Assembly (NCBI RefSeq): GCF_900109495.1
Contig: NZ_FOAA01000002.1
Span: 62,001-126,000, forward strand
Reading direction: 5' to 3'
Length of the DNA stretch: 64,000 nucleotides
DNA from: Ectothiorhodospira marina
GTDB taxonomy: Bacteria > Pseudomonadota > Gammaproteobacteria > Ectothiorhodospirales > Ectothiorhodospiraceae
The notes beneath the pieces were generated by a model. The model saw only the letters and a list, made by a program, of their open reading frames with translations, did not search any database and was not told the DNA's origin. How positions within the stretch are numbered: position 1 is the stretch's first letter; each line of letters starts with the position of its first letter. This document shows positions 19,364-29,790 of the stretch, piece by piece. The position numbers were made by a program, and so were the translations under genes.

Positions 19364-20341
19364 TCAGACCACGCCGGCACGCAGCAGGTCATGCATGTTC
19401 AGGGCCCCCACCAAGTGCTGGCCCCCATCCACGACGGGCAGGGCGCTGATCTTGTGATCCTCCATCACCTTGAGGGCCTCCGCTGCCAGCATCCCGGGCT
19501 GCGCTGCCTTGCATTGACGGGTCATGACATCACCAATGCGCGCCGTACGAATGTCGATCCCTCGGTCCAGGGTGCGGCGCAGGTCGCCGTCGGTGTAGAC
19601 GCCGATCAGGTTGCGGTGCGCGTCCACCACGGCGGTCATCCCCAGGCCCTGGCGGGTGATTTCCAGGAGGGCATCGGCCAGCGGGGCGTCGGCACGTACC
19701 AGGGGGATGCGCTCGCCGGTGTGCATGATGTCGCCCACGTGCAGCAGCAGCCTTCGTCCCAGTCGACCGCCGGGGTGAGAGCGTGCAAAGTCATCGGCGG
19801 TGAAGCCCCGGGCTTCCAGCAGTGCCACGGCCAGGGCATCTCCCATGGCCAGGGTGGCGGTGGTGCTGGAGGTGGGGGCCAGGCCCAGAGGGCAGGCCTC
19901 CGCGGCCACGCTCACATCCAGGTGCACGTTGGCCTCCCGGGCCAGGGTGGAGTGAGGATTCCCGGTGAGGGCAATCAGGGGGGCGCCCAGGCGACGGATC
20001 AATGGCAGGATGGTGAGAAGTTCATCGGTCTCGCCGGAGTTGGACAAGGCCAGCACCGTATCCCCGGCGGTGATCATGCCCAGGTCGCCATGACTGGCTT
20101 CGCCCGGGTGGACAAAAAAGGCGGGTGTGCCGGTGCTGGCGAGGGTGGCGGCAATCTTGCCGCCCACGTGGCCGGATTTCCCCATGCCCGTGACGACCAC
20201 CCGCCCGGTGCAGGCCAGCATGTGCTCGCAGGCGCGCACGAAGCGGTCATCCAGGCGGATGATGAGGTCGCGGATCCCCTGGGCTTCGGTCTCCAGGACG
20301 GCCCGGGCCATGGCCAGCGTCTTGTCGGGATTGAGCTTCAT
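19364..20341 (-). CDS. kdsD: D-arabinose 5-phosphate isomerase
   Basis: Encodes 325 residues. The SIS domain (about 40-175, with VVTGMGKSGHVGGKIAATLA and the SNSGETDE loop) is followed by two CBS domains (about 205-325). It isomerises ribulose 5-phosphate to arabinose 5-phosphate, the first step to Kdo. It is the first gene of the minus-strand LPS-export block and faces a plus-strand gene only 38 bp away. Confidence 0.95.
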   Translation of the reverse strand: MKLNPDKTLAMARAVLETEAQGIRDLIIRLDDRFVRACEHMLACTGRVVVTGMGKSGHVGGKIAATLASTGTPAFFVHPGEASHGDLGMITAGDTVLALSNSGETDELLTILPLIRRLGAPLIALTGNPHSTLAREANVHLDVSVAAEACPLGLAPTSSTTATLAMGDALAVALLEARGFTADDFARSHPGGRLGRRLLLHVGDIMHTGERIPLVRADAPLADALLEITRQGLGMTAVVDAHRNLIGVYTDGDLRRTLDRGIDIRTARIGDVMTRQCKAAQPGMLAAEALKVMEDHKISALPVVDGGQHLVGALNMHDLLRAGVV

Positions 20342-20379
20342 CGGCGGAACACTACCTCAAGGCGGGAGAGGATTAAACA

Positions 20380-21003
20380 ATGGGATACGGCAAGCCTTTC
20401 CACCTCACCCTGGGTGCCCGCGACTGGGAGCATCCGGCGTGGGTGGCGCAATTCTATCCCCAGGACATGCCAGCGTCCTGGCGTTTGTGCTTTTACGCCA
20501 ACGAGTTTTCCACTGTGCTGCTTCCTCCGCAACGCTGGCAAGGCACCAGTCCGGCCGACTGGCAGGGCTGGCTTGGCGAAGTGCGGGAGGATTTTCGCTT
20601 TTTTCTGGAAGTCGGGGGGGGCGCACTGGAGGACGTCGAGCACCTCAGGCGCATGACGGCGACCCTGGGGCCGCAACTGGGTGGTCTGGTGCTGCCGGGT
20701 GCGTCGCATGAGACGTTTCAAGAGGCGGTGTTCATGAGGCCCGGGCAGGGTCGCCTTCCGTGCTACTCGGTGGATGCCCCGGCGGCCCGGACTCGTCTGT
20801 GGATGGGGCCAGCGACGGAGCCTCCCTGTGCGCCGGTGGGGTGGATGGGCTTGCCTGCCGGCGCGCACCCGCGGATGCTGCGTGAAAACCTGGAGGCCTT
20901 TGCTCGATGCGCGGAGGGCCGGTCGGGCGTCTTGTTCCTGGATGCCCCACCCGCCGTCATGGGTCAAACCATCACGGTGGCGCGCTTGCTGGGGTTCACT
21001 TGA
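20380..21003 (+). CDS. Divergent DUF72-like protein of unknown function
   Basis: Encodes 207 residues. The first ~110 follow the DUF72 (YecE) pattern: a LTLGARDWEHPAW opening, FYPQDMP, YANEFSTV, then W...EDFRFFLEV and LGPQLGGLVLP. DUF72 proteins have a TIM-barrel-like fold and unknown function. The C-terminal ~95 residues do not fit any family I recognise, and the protein is shorter than typical DUF72 (~240-280). Base composition matches its neighbours. It lies between divergent kdsD and mlaF, where Pseudomonas has no such gene. Function is unassigned. Confidence 0.7.
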   Translation: MGYGKPFHLTLGARDWEHPAWVAQFYPQDMPASWRLCFYANEFSTVLLPPQRWQGTSPADWQGWLGEVREDFRFFLEVGGGALEDVEHLRRMTATLGPQLGGLVLPGASHETFQEAVFMRPGQGRLPCYSVDAPAARTRLWMGPATEPPCAPVGWMGLPAGAHPRMLRENLEAFARCAEGRSGVLFLDAPPAVMGQTITVARLLGFT

Positions 21004-21082
21004 CAGCCCCCGCGCCGCGACTGAAGATGTTGCGTGTTCGATGGGTATGCCATGATCGTCACCCTTCACAAGGAAAGTCGTT

Positions 21083-21904
21083 ATCTCCCCCGTAGCCGAT
21101 AAAAAGCCGTGGATCGAGATCCGCGACGTGCATTTTGCCCGCGGAGATCGAAAGATCTTTGATGGGGTGGATATCACCATTCCCCAGGGGCAGGTGACGG
21201 CCATCATGGGGCCGAGCGGTACGGGCAAGACCACGTTGCTGCGGCTGATCGGCGGTCAACTCAAGCCGGATCGGGGGCAGGTGCTCGTGGAGGGGCAGGA
21301 TGTGCATCGCCTCTCCTTGCGAGAACTCTATCGCCTGCGCCGACGCATGGGCATGCTGTTCCAGAGCGGGGCGCTGCTCACCGACCTCAATGTCTTCGAT
21401 AACGTGGCCTTCCCCATCCGCGAGAACACTCGCCTGCCTGAGTCGGTGTTGCGTCATCTGGTGTTGATGAAACTGGAGTCCGTGGGACTGCGGGGGGCCT
21501 GGTCGCTGCAGCCCAGCGAACTCTCCGGGGGCATGGCCCGGCGCGTGGCACTGGCCCGGGCCATTGCTCTGGATCCGCTGCTGATGATGTATGACGAGCC
21601 CTTCACGGGGCTGGACCCCATCACCAAGGCCGTGATCGTCTCGCTGATCCGTCGCCTCAACGATGCCCTGGCCATGACCAGTATCGTGGTCTCCCACGAC
21701 GTGGCGGAAGCCAATTCCATTGCCGACTGGGTGTACCTCATCTCCGATGGTCGGGTGGTGGACCAAGGCTCTCCGTCACAATTGCAGCAGGATGCCTCGG
21801 CCTGGTCCCGCCAGTTCCTGGAGGGACTGCCCGACGGGCCGGTGCCATTCCACTATCCGGCCCCGGACTATCTGGACGATCTGATGGGAGGCGGGCAATC
21901 CTGA
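21083..21904 (+). CDS. mlaF: Phospholipid-transport ABC ATPase MlaF
   Basis: The ATPase has Walker A GPSGTGKT, signature LSGGMARR and Walker [13 protein letters not shown], and energises MlaE in retrograde lipid transport. The first canonical start is GTG 21128, but the first beta strand (WIEIRDVHF) begins before it. No ATG, GTG or TTG exists in frame between the stop at 21053-21055 and 21128. AAGGA at 21070-21074 is spaced eight bases from an in-frame ATC at 21083; starting there gives 273 residues, close to E. coli MlaF (269). I therefore propose ATC initiation; GTG 21128 (258 residues) is the conventional alternative. Confidence 0.9.
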   Translation: MSPVADKKPWIEIRDVHFARGDRKIFDGVDITIPQGQVTAIMGPSGTGKTTLLRLIGGQLKPDRGQVLVEGQDVHRLSLRELYRLRRRMGMLFQSGALLTDLNVFDNVAFPIRENTRLPESVLRHLVLMKLESVGLRGAWSLQPSELSGGMARRVALARAIALDPLLMMYDEPFTGLDPITKAVIVSLIRRLNDALAMTSIVVSHDVAEANSIADWVYLISDGRVVDQGSPSQLQQDASAWSRQFLEGLPDGPVPFHYPAPDYLDDLMGGGQS

Positions 21905-22683
21905 TGGGCGCATTCCAACGGCTGGGTCAATGGAGTCTGAGCGTGCTGGAGCGGCTGGGTCGCGGGCATGTGTTCCTGTTTCGCACCCTGATGGCCCTGG
22001 GCCCTCTGGCGCTGCGACCCCGACTGCTGATTCGCGAACTCTACTCGGTGGGCGTGCTTTCCCTGCTCATCATCGTGGTTTCGGGATTCTTTGTGGGGAT
22101 GGTGCTGGGCTACCAGGGTTATATCACCTTGGTGGACTTTGGTGCGGCGGAGGCCCTGGGCACGGTGGTGGCCCTGTCCCTGGTGCGGGAACTGGGGCCG
22201 GTGGTCACCGCGTTGCTGTTCGCCGGTCGTGCCGGTTCGGCCCTCACCGCCGAGATCGGCCTGATGAAGGCCACCGAACAGCTTTCCAGCATGGAAATGA
22301 TGGCGGTGGATCCCTTCAAACGGGTGATCGCCCCGCGTTTTCTGGCCGGGGTGATCTCCCTGCCACTGCTGGCGGCCATCTTCAGCGCCGTCGGGGTGAT
22401 GGGGGGATACGGCATCGGCGTGGGCGTGCTGGGGGTGGATGCCGGGTCTTACTGGTCACAGATGCAGGCCAATGTGGATCTGTTCGAGGATGTGATGAAC
22501 GGAGTCATCAAGAGCATGGTGTTTGGCCTGGTGGCCGCCTGGATCGCGGTCTTTGAAGGCTATGATGCCCCGCCCACCTCCGAAGGCGTGAGCCGGGCCA
22601 CCACGCGCACCGTGGTGCATACCGCACTGGCCGTACTGGCCCTGGACTTTATTCTCACCGGGCTGATGTTCGGTGACCTTTGA
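21904..22683 (+). CDS. mlaE: Phospholipid-transport ABC permease MlaE
   Basis: Encodes 259 residues with an N-terminal amphipathic segment and about five hydrophobic spans (roughly 48-75, 82-100, 145-175, 190-215 and 238-258). The conserved [17 protein letters not shown] block is the MlaE/YrbE coupling region. It forms the inner-membrane channel with MlaF, MlaD and MlaB. Its ATG overlaps the mlaF stop by one base. Confidence 0.96.
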   Translation: MGAFQRLGQWSLSVLERLGRGHVFLFRTLMALGPLALRPRLLIRELYSVGVLSLLIIVVSGFFVGMVLGYQGYITLVDFGAAEALGTVVALSLVRELGPVVTALLFAGRAGSALTAEIGLMKATEQLSSMEMMAVDPFKRVIAPRFLAGVISLPLLAAIFSAVGVMGGYGIGVGVLGVDAGSYWSQMQANVDLFEDVMNGVIKSMVFGLVAAWIAVFEGYDAPPTSEGVSRATTRTVVHTALAVLALDFILTGLMFGDL

Positions 22684-22698
22684 CAACGGGACGGCAAG

Positions 22699-23157
22699 AT
22701 GACGACGCGCAGGATCGAGATCACCGTGGGCATCTTCGTGGCCCTGGGCCTGGCGGGCCTTTTCATGCTGGCCCTGCAGGTGAGCAACCTGGGGGAATAC
22801 CGCGGCGACGAGGGTTACGAGGTGCATGCGCATTTCAATAATATCGGCGGGCTCAAGGTGCGTGCCCCGGTCACCATGTCCGGGGTGCGTATCGGTCGGG
22901 TCACGGATATCCGTTATGACCCGGAACGCTATCAGGCGCGGGTCACCATGAATATCTCCAACGCCCATGATTACCTGCCCACCGATACCCAGGCCAGCAT
23001 CTACACGGCCGGCCTGCTGGGGGAACAATACATCGCCCTGGAACCTGGTGGCGAGGAAGCGGTGCTGGCGGATGGCGATAGCCTCCTGTTCACGCAGTCG
23101 GCGGTGGTGCTTGAGGAATTGATTGGCCGCATGATGGTCAACATGACCAGCGATTAG
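22699..23157 (+). CDS. mlaD: MCE-domain lipid-binding protein MlaD
   Basis: Encodes 152 residues. An N-terminal transmembrane helix (about 8-27) is followed by one MCE domain (about 38-120; NNIGGLKVRAPVTMSGVRIG). Hexamers of MlaD form a hydrophobic pore over MlaE through which phospholipid passes to MlaC. It lies 15 bp downstream of mlaE. Confidence 0.95.
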   Translation: MTTRRIEITVGIFVALGLAGLFMLALQVSNLGEYRGDEGYEVHAHFNNIGGLKVRAPVTMSGVRIGRVTDIRYDPERYQARVTMNISNAHDYLPTDTQASIYTAGLLGEQYIALEPGGEEAVLADGDSLLFTQSAVVLEELIGRMMVNMTSD

Positions 23158-23240
23158 TCCTCGACCCTTCACCCACACCGTTCAGCCCGGGTTCACACCC
23201 CGCGGCGCAGGATTGCAGCATCATTGACCCGGAGTCCGTC

Positions 23241-23894
23241 ATGAAGTCATTCATCCATCTCGTGCTGGCCACCGTTGTGGCCCTGGCCACATCCGTCTCC
23301 GTTGCCAACGCATCCCTGCCCGAGCAGGATCCGGTGGATCTGGTGACCCGTACGGCTGACGAAGTCCTGGAGAAATTGCGGGAGGATCCGGAGCGGACCC
23401 GTGAAGACCCCGAGTTCCTGTTCGAGCTGGTGGACGACATCATTCTGCCGCTGATCGACTGGCAGGGCATGTCGCGATTGATTCTGGCCCGGCACTGGCG
23501 TACAGCCGAACCCGAGCAGCGTGAGCGTTTCGTGAAGGCCTTTCGCGGCATGCTGGTGCGCACTTACACCCAGCAGATGGCCGAGCACATGGACAAGGAC
23601 ATTCGCGTACTGCCCCACCGCAGTTTCACGGATGAGCGCATGGCCTCGGTGGCCAGTGAGATCGTCATGGGGCAGGGGCAGTCCAACATCAGCGTGAACT
23701 ACAGTCTGCGTCCGGTGGACGGGGAGTGGAAGGTCTTCGATCTCACTGTCGAGGGCCTGAGCTTTGTGACCAACTTCCGTACCAATTTCGGTGCCGAGGT
23801 GGATCGCCATGGCCTGGATGCCCTCATCACGCGCCTCGAGGAGGGGGATGAGTCGCTGATCGAGGACGCTGTCGAAGCGGGGCAGAGCCAGTGA
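23241..23894 (+). CDS. mlaC: Periplasmic phospholipid carrier MlaC
   Basis: Encodes 217 residues. A signal peptide (MKSFIHLVLATVVALATS..., cleavage after ANA near 24) precedes the Ttg2D/MlaC domain. It ferries phospholipid between the outer-membrane MlaA complex and MlaFEDB. The 83-bp gap after mlaD contains no obvious terminator. The stop codon overlaps mlaB by four bases. Confidence 0.94.
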   Translation: MKSFIHLVLATVVALATSVSVANASLPEQDPVDLVTRTADEVLEKLREDPERTREDPEFLFELVDDIILPLIDWQGMSRLILARHWRTAEPEQRERFVKAFRGMLVRTYTQQMAEHMDKDIRVLPHRSFTDERMASVASEIVMGQGQSNISVNYSLRPVDGEWKVFDLTVEGLSFVTNFRTNFGAEVDRHGLDALITRLEEGDESLIEDAVEAGQSQ

Positions 23895-24199
23895 GCGAGG
23901 CCCGCCTGGAGTCTGCTGAGCAGGGCCTGCGTCTGGTGGGCGAACTGACGCAGGAGACGGTACCCAGCCTCTGGGCCGACTCCGTGAAGCGTTTCAAGGC
24001 AGGGCAGGGTGGCTGCCGGGTGGATTTGTCTGGTGTGACCCGCACCGATTCAGCAGGGGTCGCCCTGCTGCTGGAATGGATGCGCCTGTGTGGCGGTCCG
24101 CACGGTGGCTTGCGGTTCGTGAGCGTGCCGGACCGGATGTGGGATCTGATCCGACTCAGCGACCTGGATGGGGTGATGCCCCTGGAGCGGGACGACTGA
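23891..24199 (+). CDS. mlaB: STAS-domain protein MlaB
   Basis: Encodes 102 residues of a STAS fold, with the central DLSGVTRTDSAGVALLLEW segment typical of MlaB. It binds MlaF and is needed for stability and activity of the transporter. The GTG start overlaps the mlaC stop. In E. coli ibaG follows; here the next gene is murA after 30 bp. Confidence 0.9.
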   Translation: MSEARLESAEQGLRLVGELTQETVPSLWADSVKRFKAGQGGCRVDLSGVTRTDSAGVALLLEWMRLCGGPHGGLRFVSVPDRMWDLIRLSDLDGVMPLERDD

Positions 24200-25489
<1,290 letters not shown>

Positions 25490-25493
25490 TTCC

Positions 25494-26135
25494 ATGCCTG
25501 AACAGACGTTGACCATTGCCCTGTCCAAGGGGCGCATTTACAAGGACACCTTGCCGTTGCTGGCCCAGGCGGGCATCGAGCCGGTGGACGACCCGGAAAC
25601 CAGCCGCAAACTCATCCTGGACACCAATCATCCAGAGGTGAAAGTGGTGGTGATCCGCGCCACCGACGTGCCGACCTATGTGCAATACGGGGCGGCCGAT
25701 GTGGGCGTATCCGGCAAGGATGTGCTGATGGAGCACGGTGGCGAGGGCATCTACGAACCCCTGGACCTGCGCATTGCCCGTTGCCGTCTGATGGTGGCCG
25801 GGCATCCCGGTGCGACACAACGGGCCGGGCGCCTGCGGGTGGCCACCAAGTTCGTGAACACCACACGCCACTATTATGCTGAACAGGGCCGGCAGGTGGA
25901 GATCATCAAGCTCTATGGTTCCATGGAACTGGCGCCCCTGGTGGGGCTGGCCGATTGCATCGTCGACCTGGTGGACACCGGCAATACGCTGCGCGCCAAT
26001 GGCCTGGAACCCCTGGAGCACATCGCCGACATCAGTTCCCGTTTGATCGTCAACAAGGCGTCGATGAAGATGAAATCCGCTCGCGTCAAGGCGCTGATCC
26101 AGTCGCTGGAGACGGCGGTGTCTCAGGCGGCATGA
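25494..26135 (+). CDS. hisG: ATP phosphoribosyltransferase, short form
   Basis: Encodes 213 residues from ATG 25494. It lacks the ~80-residue C-terminal regulatory domain of E. coli HisG (299), so it is the short form that requires HisZ for activity and histidine feedback. HisZ is not in this window. Motifs ALSKGRI and [12 protein letters not shown] match the family. It catalyses the first step of histidine synthesis. Confidence 0.95.
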   Translation: MPEQTLTIALSKGRIYKDTLPLLAQAGIEPVDDPETSRKLILDTNHPEVKVVVIRATDVPTYVQYGAADVGVSGKDVLMEHGGEGIYEPLDLRIARCRLMVAGHPGATQRAGRLRVATKFVNTTRHYYAEQGRQVEIIKLYGSMELAPLVGLADCIVDLVDTGNTLRANGLEPLEHIADISSRLIVNKASMKMKSARVKALIQSLETAVSQAA

Positions 26136-26218
26136 GCCCGCGCCGGGGTGAAGCCACGGCTCCGGCCTCAGCCAGGGAAGTCCCTGCCCATACTCGACAC
26201 GTATTGTCCAAGGTACCC

Positions 26219-27280
26219 ATGCAGCACCTGACCGACGACCTGAAGATCATCAATATCCGCGAGGCATCGCCGCCACGGCAGGTGCACGAGGAACTGCCCA
26301 TCACCGAGGCCGCCGCGACGACGGTTCACGAGGCCCGCCAGGCCATTCAGGGTATCCTGCGGGGCACCGATGACCGACTCCTGGTGATCGCCGGCCCCTG
26401 CTCCATTCACGATGTGGAGGCCGGAAAGGACTATGCCCGTCAGTTGAAGGCCCTGCGGGATGAATTGGCCCGGGATCTGGTGATCATCATGCGGGTGTAT
26501 TTCGAGAAGCCGCGCACCGTGGTGGGCTGGAAGGGGTTGATCAACGATCCCAACCTGGATGGCAGTTTCGAGATCAACAAGGGGCTGCGCCTGGCCCGGG
26601 GGTTGCTGCTGGATCTGGCCCGGGAGGGCATGCCAGCGGCCACGGAATACCTTGATCTGATCAGCCCCCAGTATGTCTCCGACCTGGTGGCCTGGGGCGC
26701 CATCGGTGCCCGCACCACCGAGAGCCAGGTGCACCGGGAGCTGGCGTCGGGCCTGTCCTGCCCGGTGGGGTTCAAGAACAGTACCGACGGCAGCCTGCAG
26801 GTGGCCATTGACGCCATTCGCTCGGCGTCCAAGCCGCATCACTTCCTGTCTGTGACCAAGGAGGGGCACTCGGCCATTTTCTCCACCGCCGGCAATCCGG
26901 ACTGTCATATCATCCTGCGCGGTGGGCGCAAGCCCAACTACGATGCCAGGAGCCTGGACGAGGCGGCCGAGGCCCTTCAGGATGCCGGCTTGCCCGCCCA
27001 TATGATGATCGACTGCAGTCATGGCAATAGCCGCAAGGATCCGGCCCGGCAGGTGGAGGTGGCCGGTTCGGTGGCACGGCAGGTGAGCAGCGGCGATCGG
27101 CGCATCATGGGTGTTATGCTGGAGAGTCATCTGGTGGCTGGGCGGCAGGATCTGGTCGCCGACAAGCCCCTGGTATACGGGCAGAGCATCACCGACGCCT
27201 GCATGAACTGGGACGACACCATTCCCGTGCTGCGCGATCTGGCGGCAGGTGTGCGGGAACGCCGTTCCAAGGCGTCGTAG
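26219..27280 (+). CDS. aroG: 3-deoxy-7-phosphoheptulonate (DAHP) synthase, type I AroG-like
   Basis: Encodes 353 residues from ATG 26219. The metal and phosphate sites are recognisable: [34 protein letters not shown] and IDCSHGNS. It condenses PEP with erythrose 4-phosphate at the head of the shikimate pathway. The N-terminal ~40 residues correspond to the allosteric extension of AroG/F/H; which aromatic amino acid inhibits it cannot be told. It sits between hisG and hisD, 83 bp after hisG and 14 bp before hisD. Confidence 0.95.
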   Translation: MQHLTDDLKIINIREASPPRQVHEELPITEAAATTVHEARQAIQGILRGTDDRLLVIAGPCSIHDVEAGKDYARQLKALRDELARDLVIIMRVYFEKPRTVVGWKGLINDPNLDGSFEINKGLRLARGLLLDLAREGMPAATEYLDLISPQYVSDLVAWGAIGARTTESQVHRELASGLSCPVGFKNSTDGSLQVAIDAIRSASKPHHFLSVTKEGHSAIFSTAGNPDCHIILRGGRKPNYDARSLDEAAEALQDAGLPAHMMIDCSHGNSRKDPARQVEVAGSVARQVSSGDRRIMGVMLESHLVAGRQDLVADKPLVYGQSITDACMNWDDTIPVLRDLAAGVRERRSKAS

Positions 27281-27294
27281 CCGGAGATATTGTC

Positions 27295-28608
27295 ATGCCA
27301 AAGATCAATCGACTGGATTCCACGCAAGCCGACTTCATGGCCCGGCTCGACGAACTGCTGGCCTGGGAAGGGGTCTCCGATGAGTCGGTAACCCGTATTG
27401 TCACCGACATCCTGGCGGACGTGCGTCGCCGCGGCGATGCGGCGGTGTTGGAGTACACCGCCCGTTTCGATCGTCTGGAGTGCCGCGATCTGCATGAACT
27501 GGAGATCCCCCAGGCGCGGCTTGCCCGGGCACTGGAGGCCATCCCGGGCGAGCAGCGCGAGGCACTGGAACGTGCTGCCGGGCGCGTGCGTGCCTACGCC
27601 GAACATCAGAAAATGTCTGATTGGCGCTACACCGAGCCCGATGGCACCGTGCTGGGTCAGCAGATCACCCCCCTGGACCGGGTGGGCCTGTATGTGCCCG
27701 GCGGCAAGGCCGCCTATCCCTCATCGGTGATCATGAACGCTGTCCCCGCCAAGGTGGCCGGCGTGCCCGAAGTGATCATGGTGGTCCCCACGCCGGATGG
27801 CGTGGTGAATGATCTGGTGCTGGCAGCGGCGGCCGTGGCGGGGGTGGATCGGGTGTTTGCCATCGGTGGTGCCCAGGCGGTGGCCGCGCTGGCCTATGGC
27901 ACCGAGACGGTGCCGCCAGTGGACAAGATCGTCGGCCCTGGCAACATCTTCGTGGCCACGGCCAAGCGCATGGTCTTTGGCGCCGTGGGCATCGACATGG
28001 TGGCCGGCCCCTCCGAGATCCTGGTGGTCTGTGACGGCAAGACCGATCCCCACTGGATCGCCGCGGACCTGTTTTCTCAGGCCGAGCACGACGAGGATGC
28101 CCAGGCCATGCTGGTCAGCCCGGATGGCCCGTTTCTCGAGATGGTGGCGGCCGCCATGGATGAGTTGCTCACCGAGATGCCCCGGGCGGAGATTATCCGG
28201 ACCTCCCTGGCGGATCGAGGGGCGCTGATCCAGGTGCAAGACATGGACGAGGCCGTGCAGGTGGCCAACCATATTGCTCCGGAACACCTGGAGCTGTCGG
28301 TGGCCGATCCCGATGCCCTGTTACCGCGCATTCGGCATGCGGGGGCGATCTTCATGGGGCGGCACACGGCCGAGGCCGTGGGTGATTACTGTGCCGGGCC
28401 CAATCATGTGCTGCCCACTTCGCGCACGGCCCGTTTCTCCTCGCCGCTGGGGGTATATGACTTCCAGAAGCGCTCCAGCCTGATCCAGTGCTCGGCGGCG
28501 GGCGCGGCTGATCTGGGCCGTACAGCGTCGGTGCTTGCCCGGGGCGAGGGCCTCATTGCCCACGCCCGCTCTGCGGAATACCGCCAGGACCCGGACGACA
28601 GGCCATGA
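27295..28608 (+). CDS. hisD: Histidinol dehydrogenase
   Basis: Encodes 437 residues. The catalytic Glu-His pair lies in HIAPEHLEL, and the zinc-ligand segment [15 protein letters not shown] and GPNHVLPT are intact. It oxidises histidinol to histidine in two NAD steps. The start follows a GGAG site and the stop overlaps hisC by four bases. Confidence 0.98.
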   Translation: MPKINRLDSTQADFMARLDELLAWEGVSDESVTRIVTDILADVRRRGDAAVLEYTARFDRLECRDLHELEIPQARLARALEAIPGEQREALERAAGRVRAYAEHQKMSDWRYTEPDGTVLGQQITPLDRVGLYVPGGKAAYPSSVIMNAVPAKVAGVPEVIMVVPTPDGVVNDLVLAAAAVAGVDRVFAIGGAQAVAALAYGTETVPPVDKIVGPGNIFVATAKRMVFGAVGIDMVAGPSEILVVCDGKTDPHWIAADLFSQAEHDEDAQAMLVSPDGPFLEMVAAAMDELLTEMPRAEIIRTSLADRGALIQVQDMDEAVQVANHIAPEHLELSVADPDALLPRIRHAGAIFMGRHTAEAVGDYCAGPNHVLPTSRTARFSSPLGVYDFQKRSSLIQCSAAGAADLGRTASVLARGEGLIAHARSAEYRQDPDDRP

Positions 28609-29693
28609 CCGCCACCATGCCAGCAGATCTCATTCGTCCCCAGATCCGGGCCCTGTCCGCCTATCCCGTGCCTTCTTCTCAGGGACTGGTCAAGCTGGAT
28701 GCCATGGAAAATCCCTACGAATGGCCCGCATCACTGCAAACGGCCTGGGCAGAGCGTCTTTCCACGGTGGCCATGAACCGCTACCCCGATCCTCAGGGCA
28801 CGCGCCTGGCCCTGGCGCTGCGCCGGGTGATGCAGGTGCCCGAGTCGGCCAGAGTGATGCTGGGCAATGGTTCGGATGAACTGATCCAGATCCTGCTCAT
28901 GGCCGTGGCGTCCCCCGGTCGGGTGATCATGGCCCCGGAGCCGGGTTTCGTCATGTATCGCATGATTGCCCTCTGGCTGGGCCTGGAATTTGTCGGTGTG
29001 CCCCTTAACGAAGACTTCTCCCTGGATCGGCCTGCCATGGAGCGTGCCCTGGATACCCATCAGCCAGCGGTGCTTTTCCTGGCTTACCCCAACAATCCCA
29101 CCGGTAACCGCTGGTCGCGGCGGGATGTGGAGGCGCTGCTTGACCGGGCGCCGGGTCTGGTGGTGCTGGATGAGGCCTACGGGCCCTTTGCCGATGACAG
29201 CTTCCTGCCCGATGTGGGGCGGTTTGAGCGTCTGCTGGTGATGCGGACCGTCTCCAAGCTGGGTCTGGCCGGGCTGCGCCTGGGCTATTTGTGCGGTCCG
29301 CCCTCCTGGATGGATGAACTGGAAAAGGTGCGGTTGCCCTATAACGTGAACGTGCTCACGCAGGTGGCGGCAGAGTTTGCCCTGGATCATCACGAAGTGC
29401 TGGATCAGCAGGCTGCCGCCATCCGCCGGGATCGTGAGCCCCTGAGCCAGGCCCTGGAGGGGATGCCGGGGGTGACGCCGTTCCCCAGTGAGGCCAATTT
29501 CATCCTCTTCCGGGTTCCGCAAGGCAAGGGCCGTCAGGTGTTCGAGGGCATTCGGGATCGCGGCGTGCTCATCAAGGACCTCTCCGGCCAGGGTGGCCTG
29601 CTCGCCGACTGCCTGCGGGTGACGGTGGGCACCCCCGAGGAGAATCAGCACTTCCTGAAGGCCCTGGAAGGCTCCCTCGCGAGCGCCACCTGA
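28605..29693 (+). CDS. hisC: Histidinol-phosphate aminotransferase
   Basis: Encodes 362 residues of the fold-type I aminotransferases. The PLP lysine is K218 in [11 protein letters not shown], with YPNNPTGN and LDEAYGPF before it. It converts imidazole-acetol phosphate to histidinol phosphate. It ends the his block; a REP-like element follows 36 bp downstream. Confidence 0.95.
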   Translation: MTATMPADLIRPQIRALSAYPVPSSQGLVKLDAMENPYEWPASLQTAWAERLSTVAMNRYPDPQGTRLALALRRVMQVPESARVMLGNGSDELIQILLMAVASPGRVIMAPEPGFVMYRMIALWLGLEFVGVPLNEDFSLDRPAMERALDTHQPAVLFLAYPNNPTGNRWSRRDVEALLDRAPGLVVLDEAYGPFADDSFLPDVGRFERLLVMRTVSKLGLAGLRLGYLCGPPSWMDELEKVRLPYNVNVLTQVAAEFALDHHEVLDQQAAAIRRDREPLSQALEGMPGVTPFPSEANFILFRVPQGKGRQVFEGIRDRGVLIKDLSGQGGLLADCLRVTVGTPEENQHFLKALEGSLASAT

Positions 29694-29729
29694 AGTGTGA
29701 GCGGCGGCCCCGGGCTGCCAAAGGACCGT

Positions 29730-29753
29730 GTGGGAGCGGCCCTCGGCCGCGAA
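29730..29753 (+). repeat. REP-like element downstream of hisC
   Basis: A 24-bp copy with the GTGGGAGCGGCC start and CTCGGCCGCGAA end, in the convergent gap between hisC and the DegS-like protease gene. It shares the CTCGG central variant with the copies at 35921 and 36137. Confidence 0.7.
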
Positions 29754-29790
29754 AGGGGGCGCTGGTGGCTTGGGTCCGCCAGCAGCGGAA

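Noticed and set aside
21052-21102. 16-codon frame (ATG 21052 to TAA 21102) before mlaF
   Set aside because: Too short and without recognisable features to call a leader peptide; kept only as context for the mlaF start problem.
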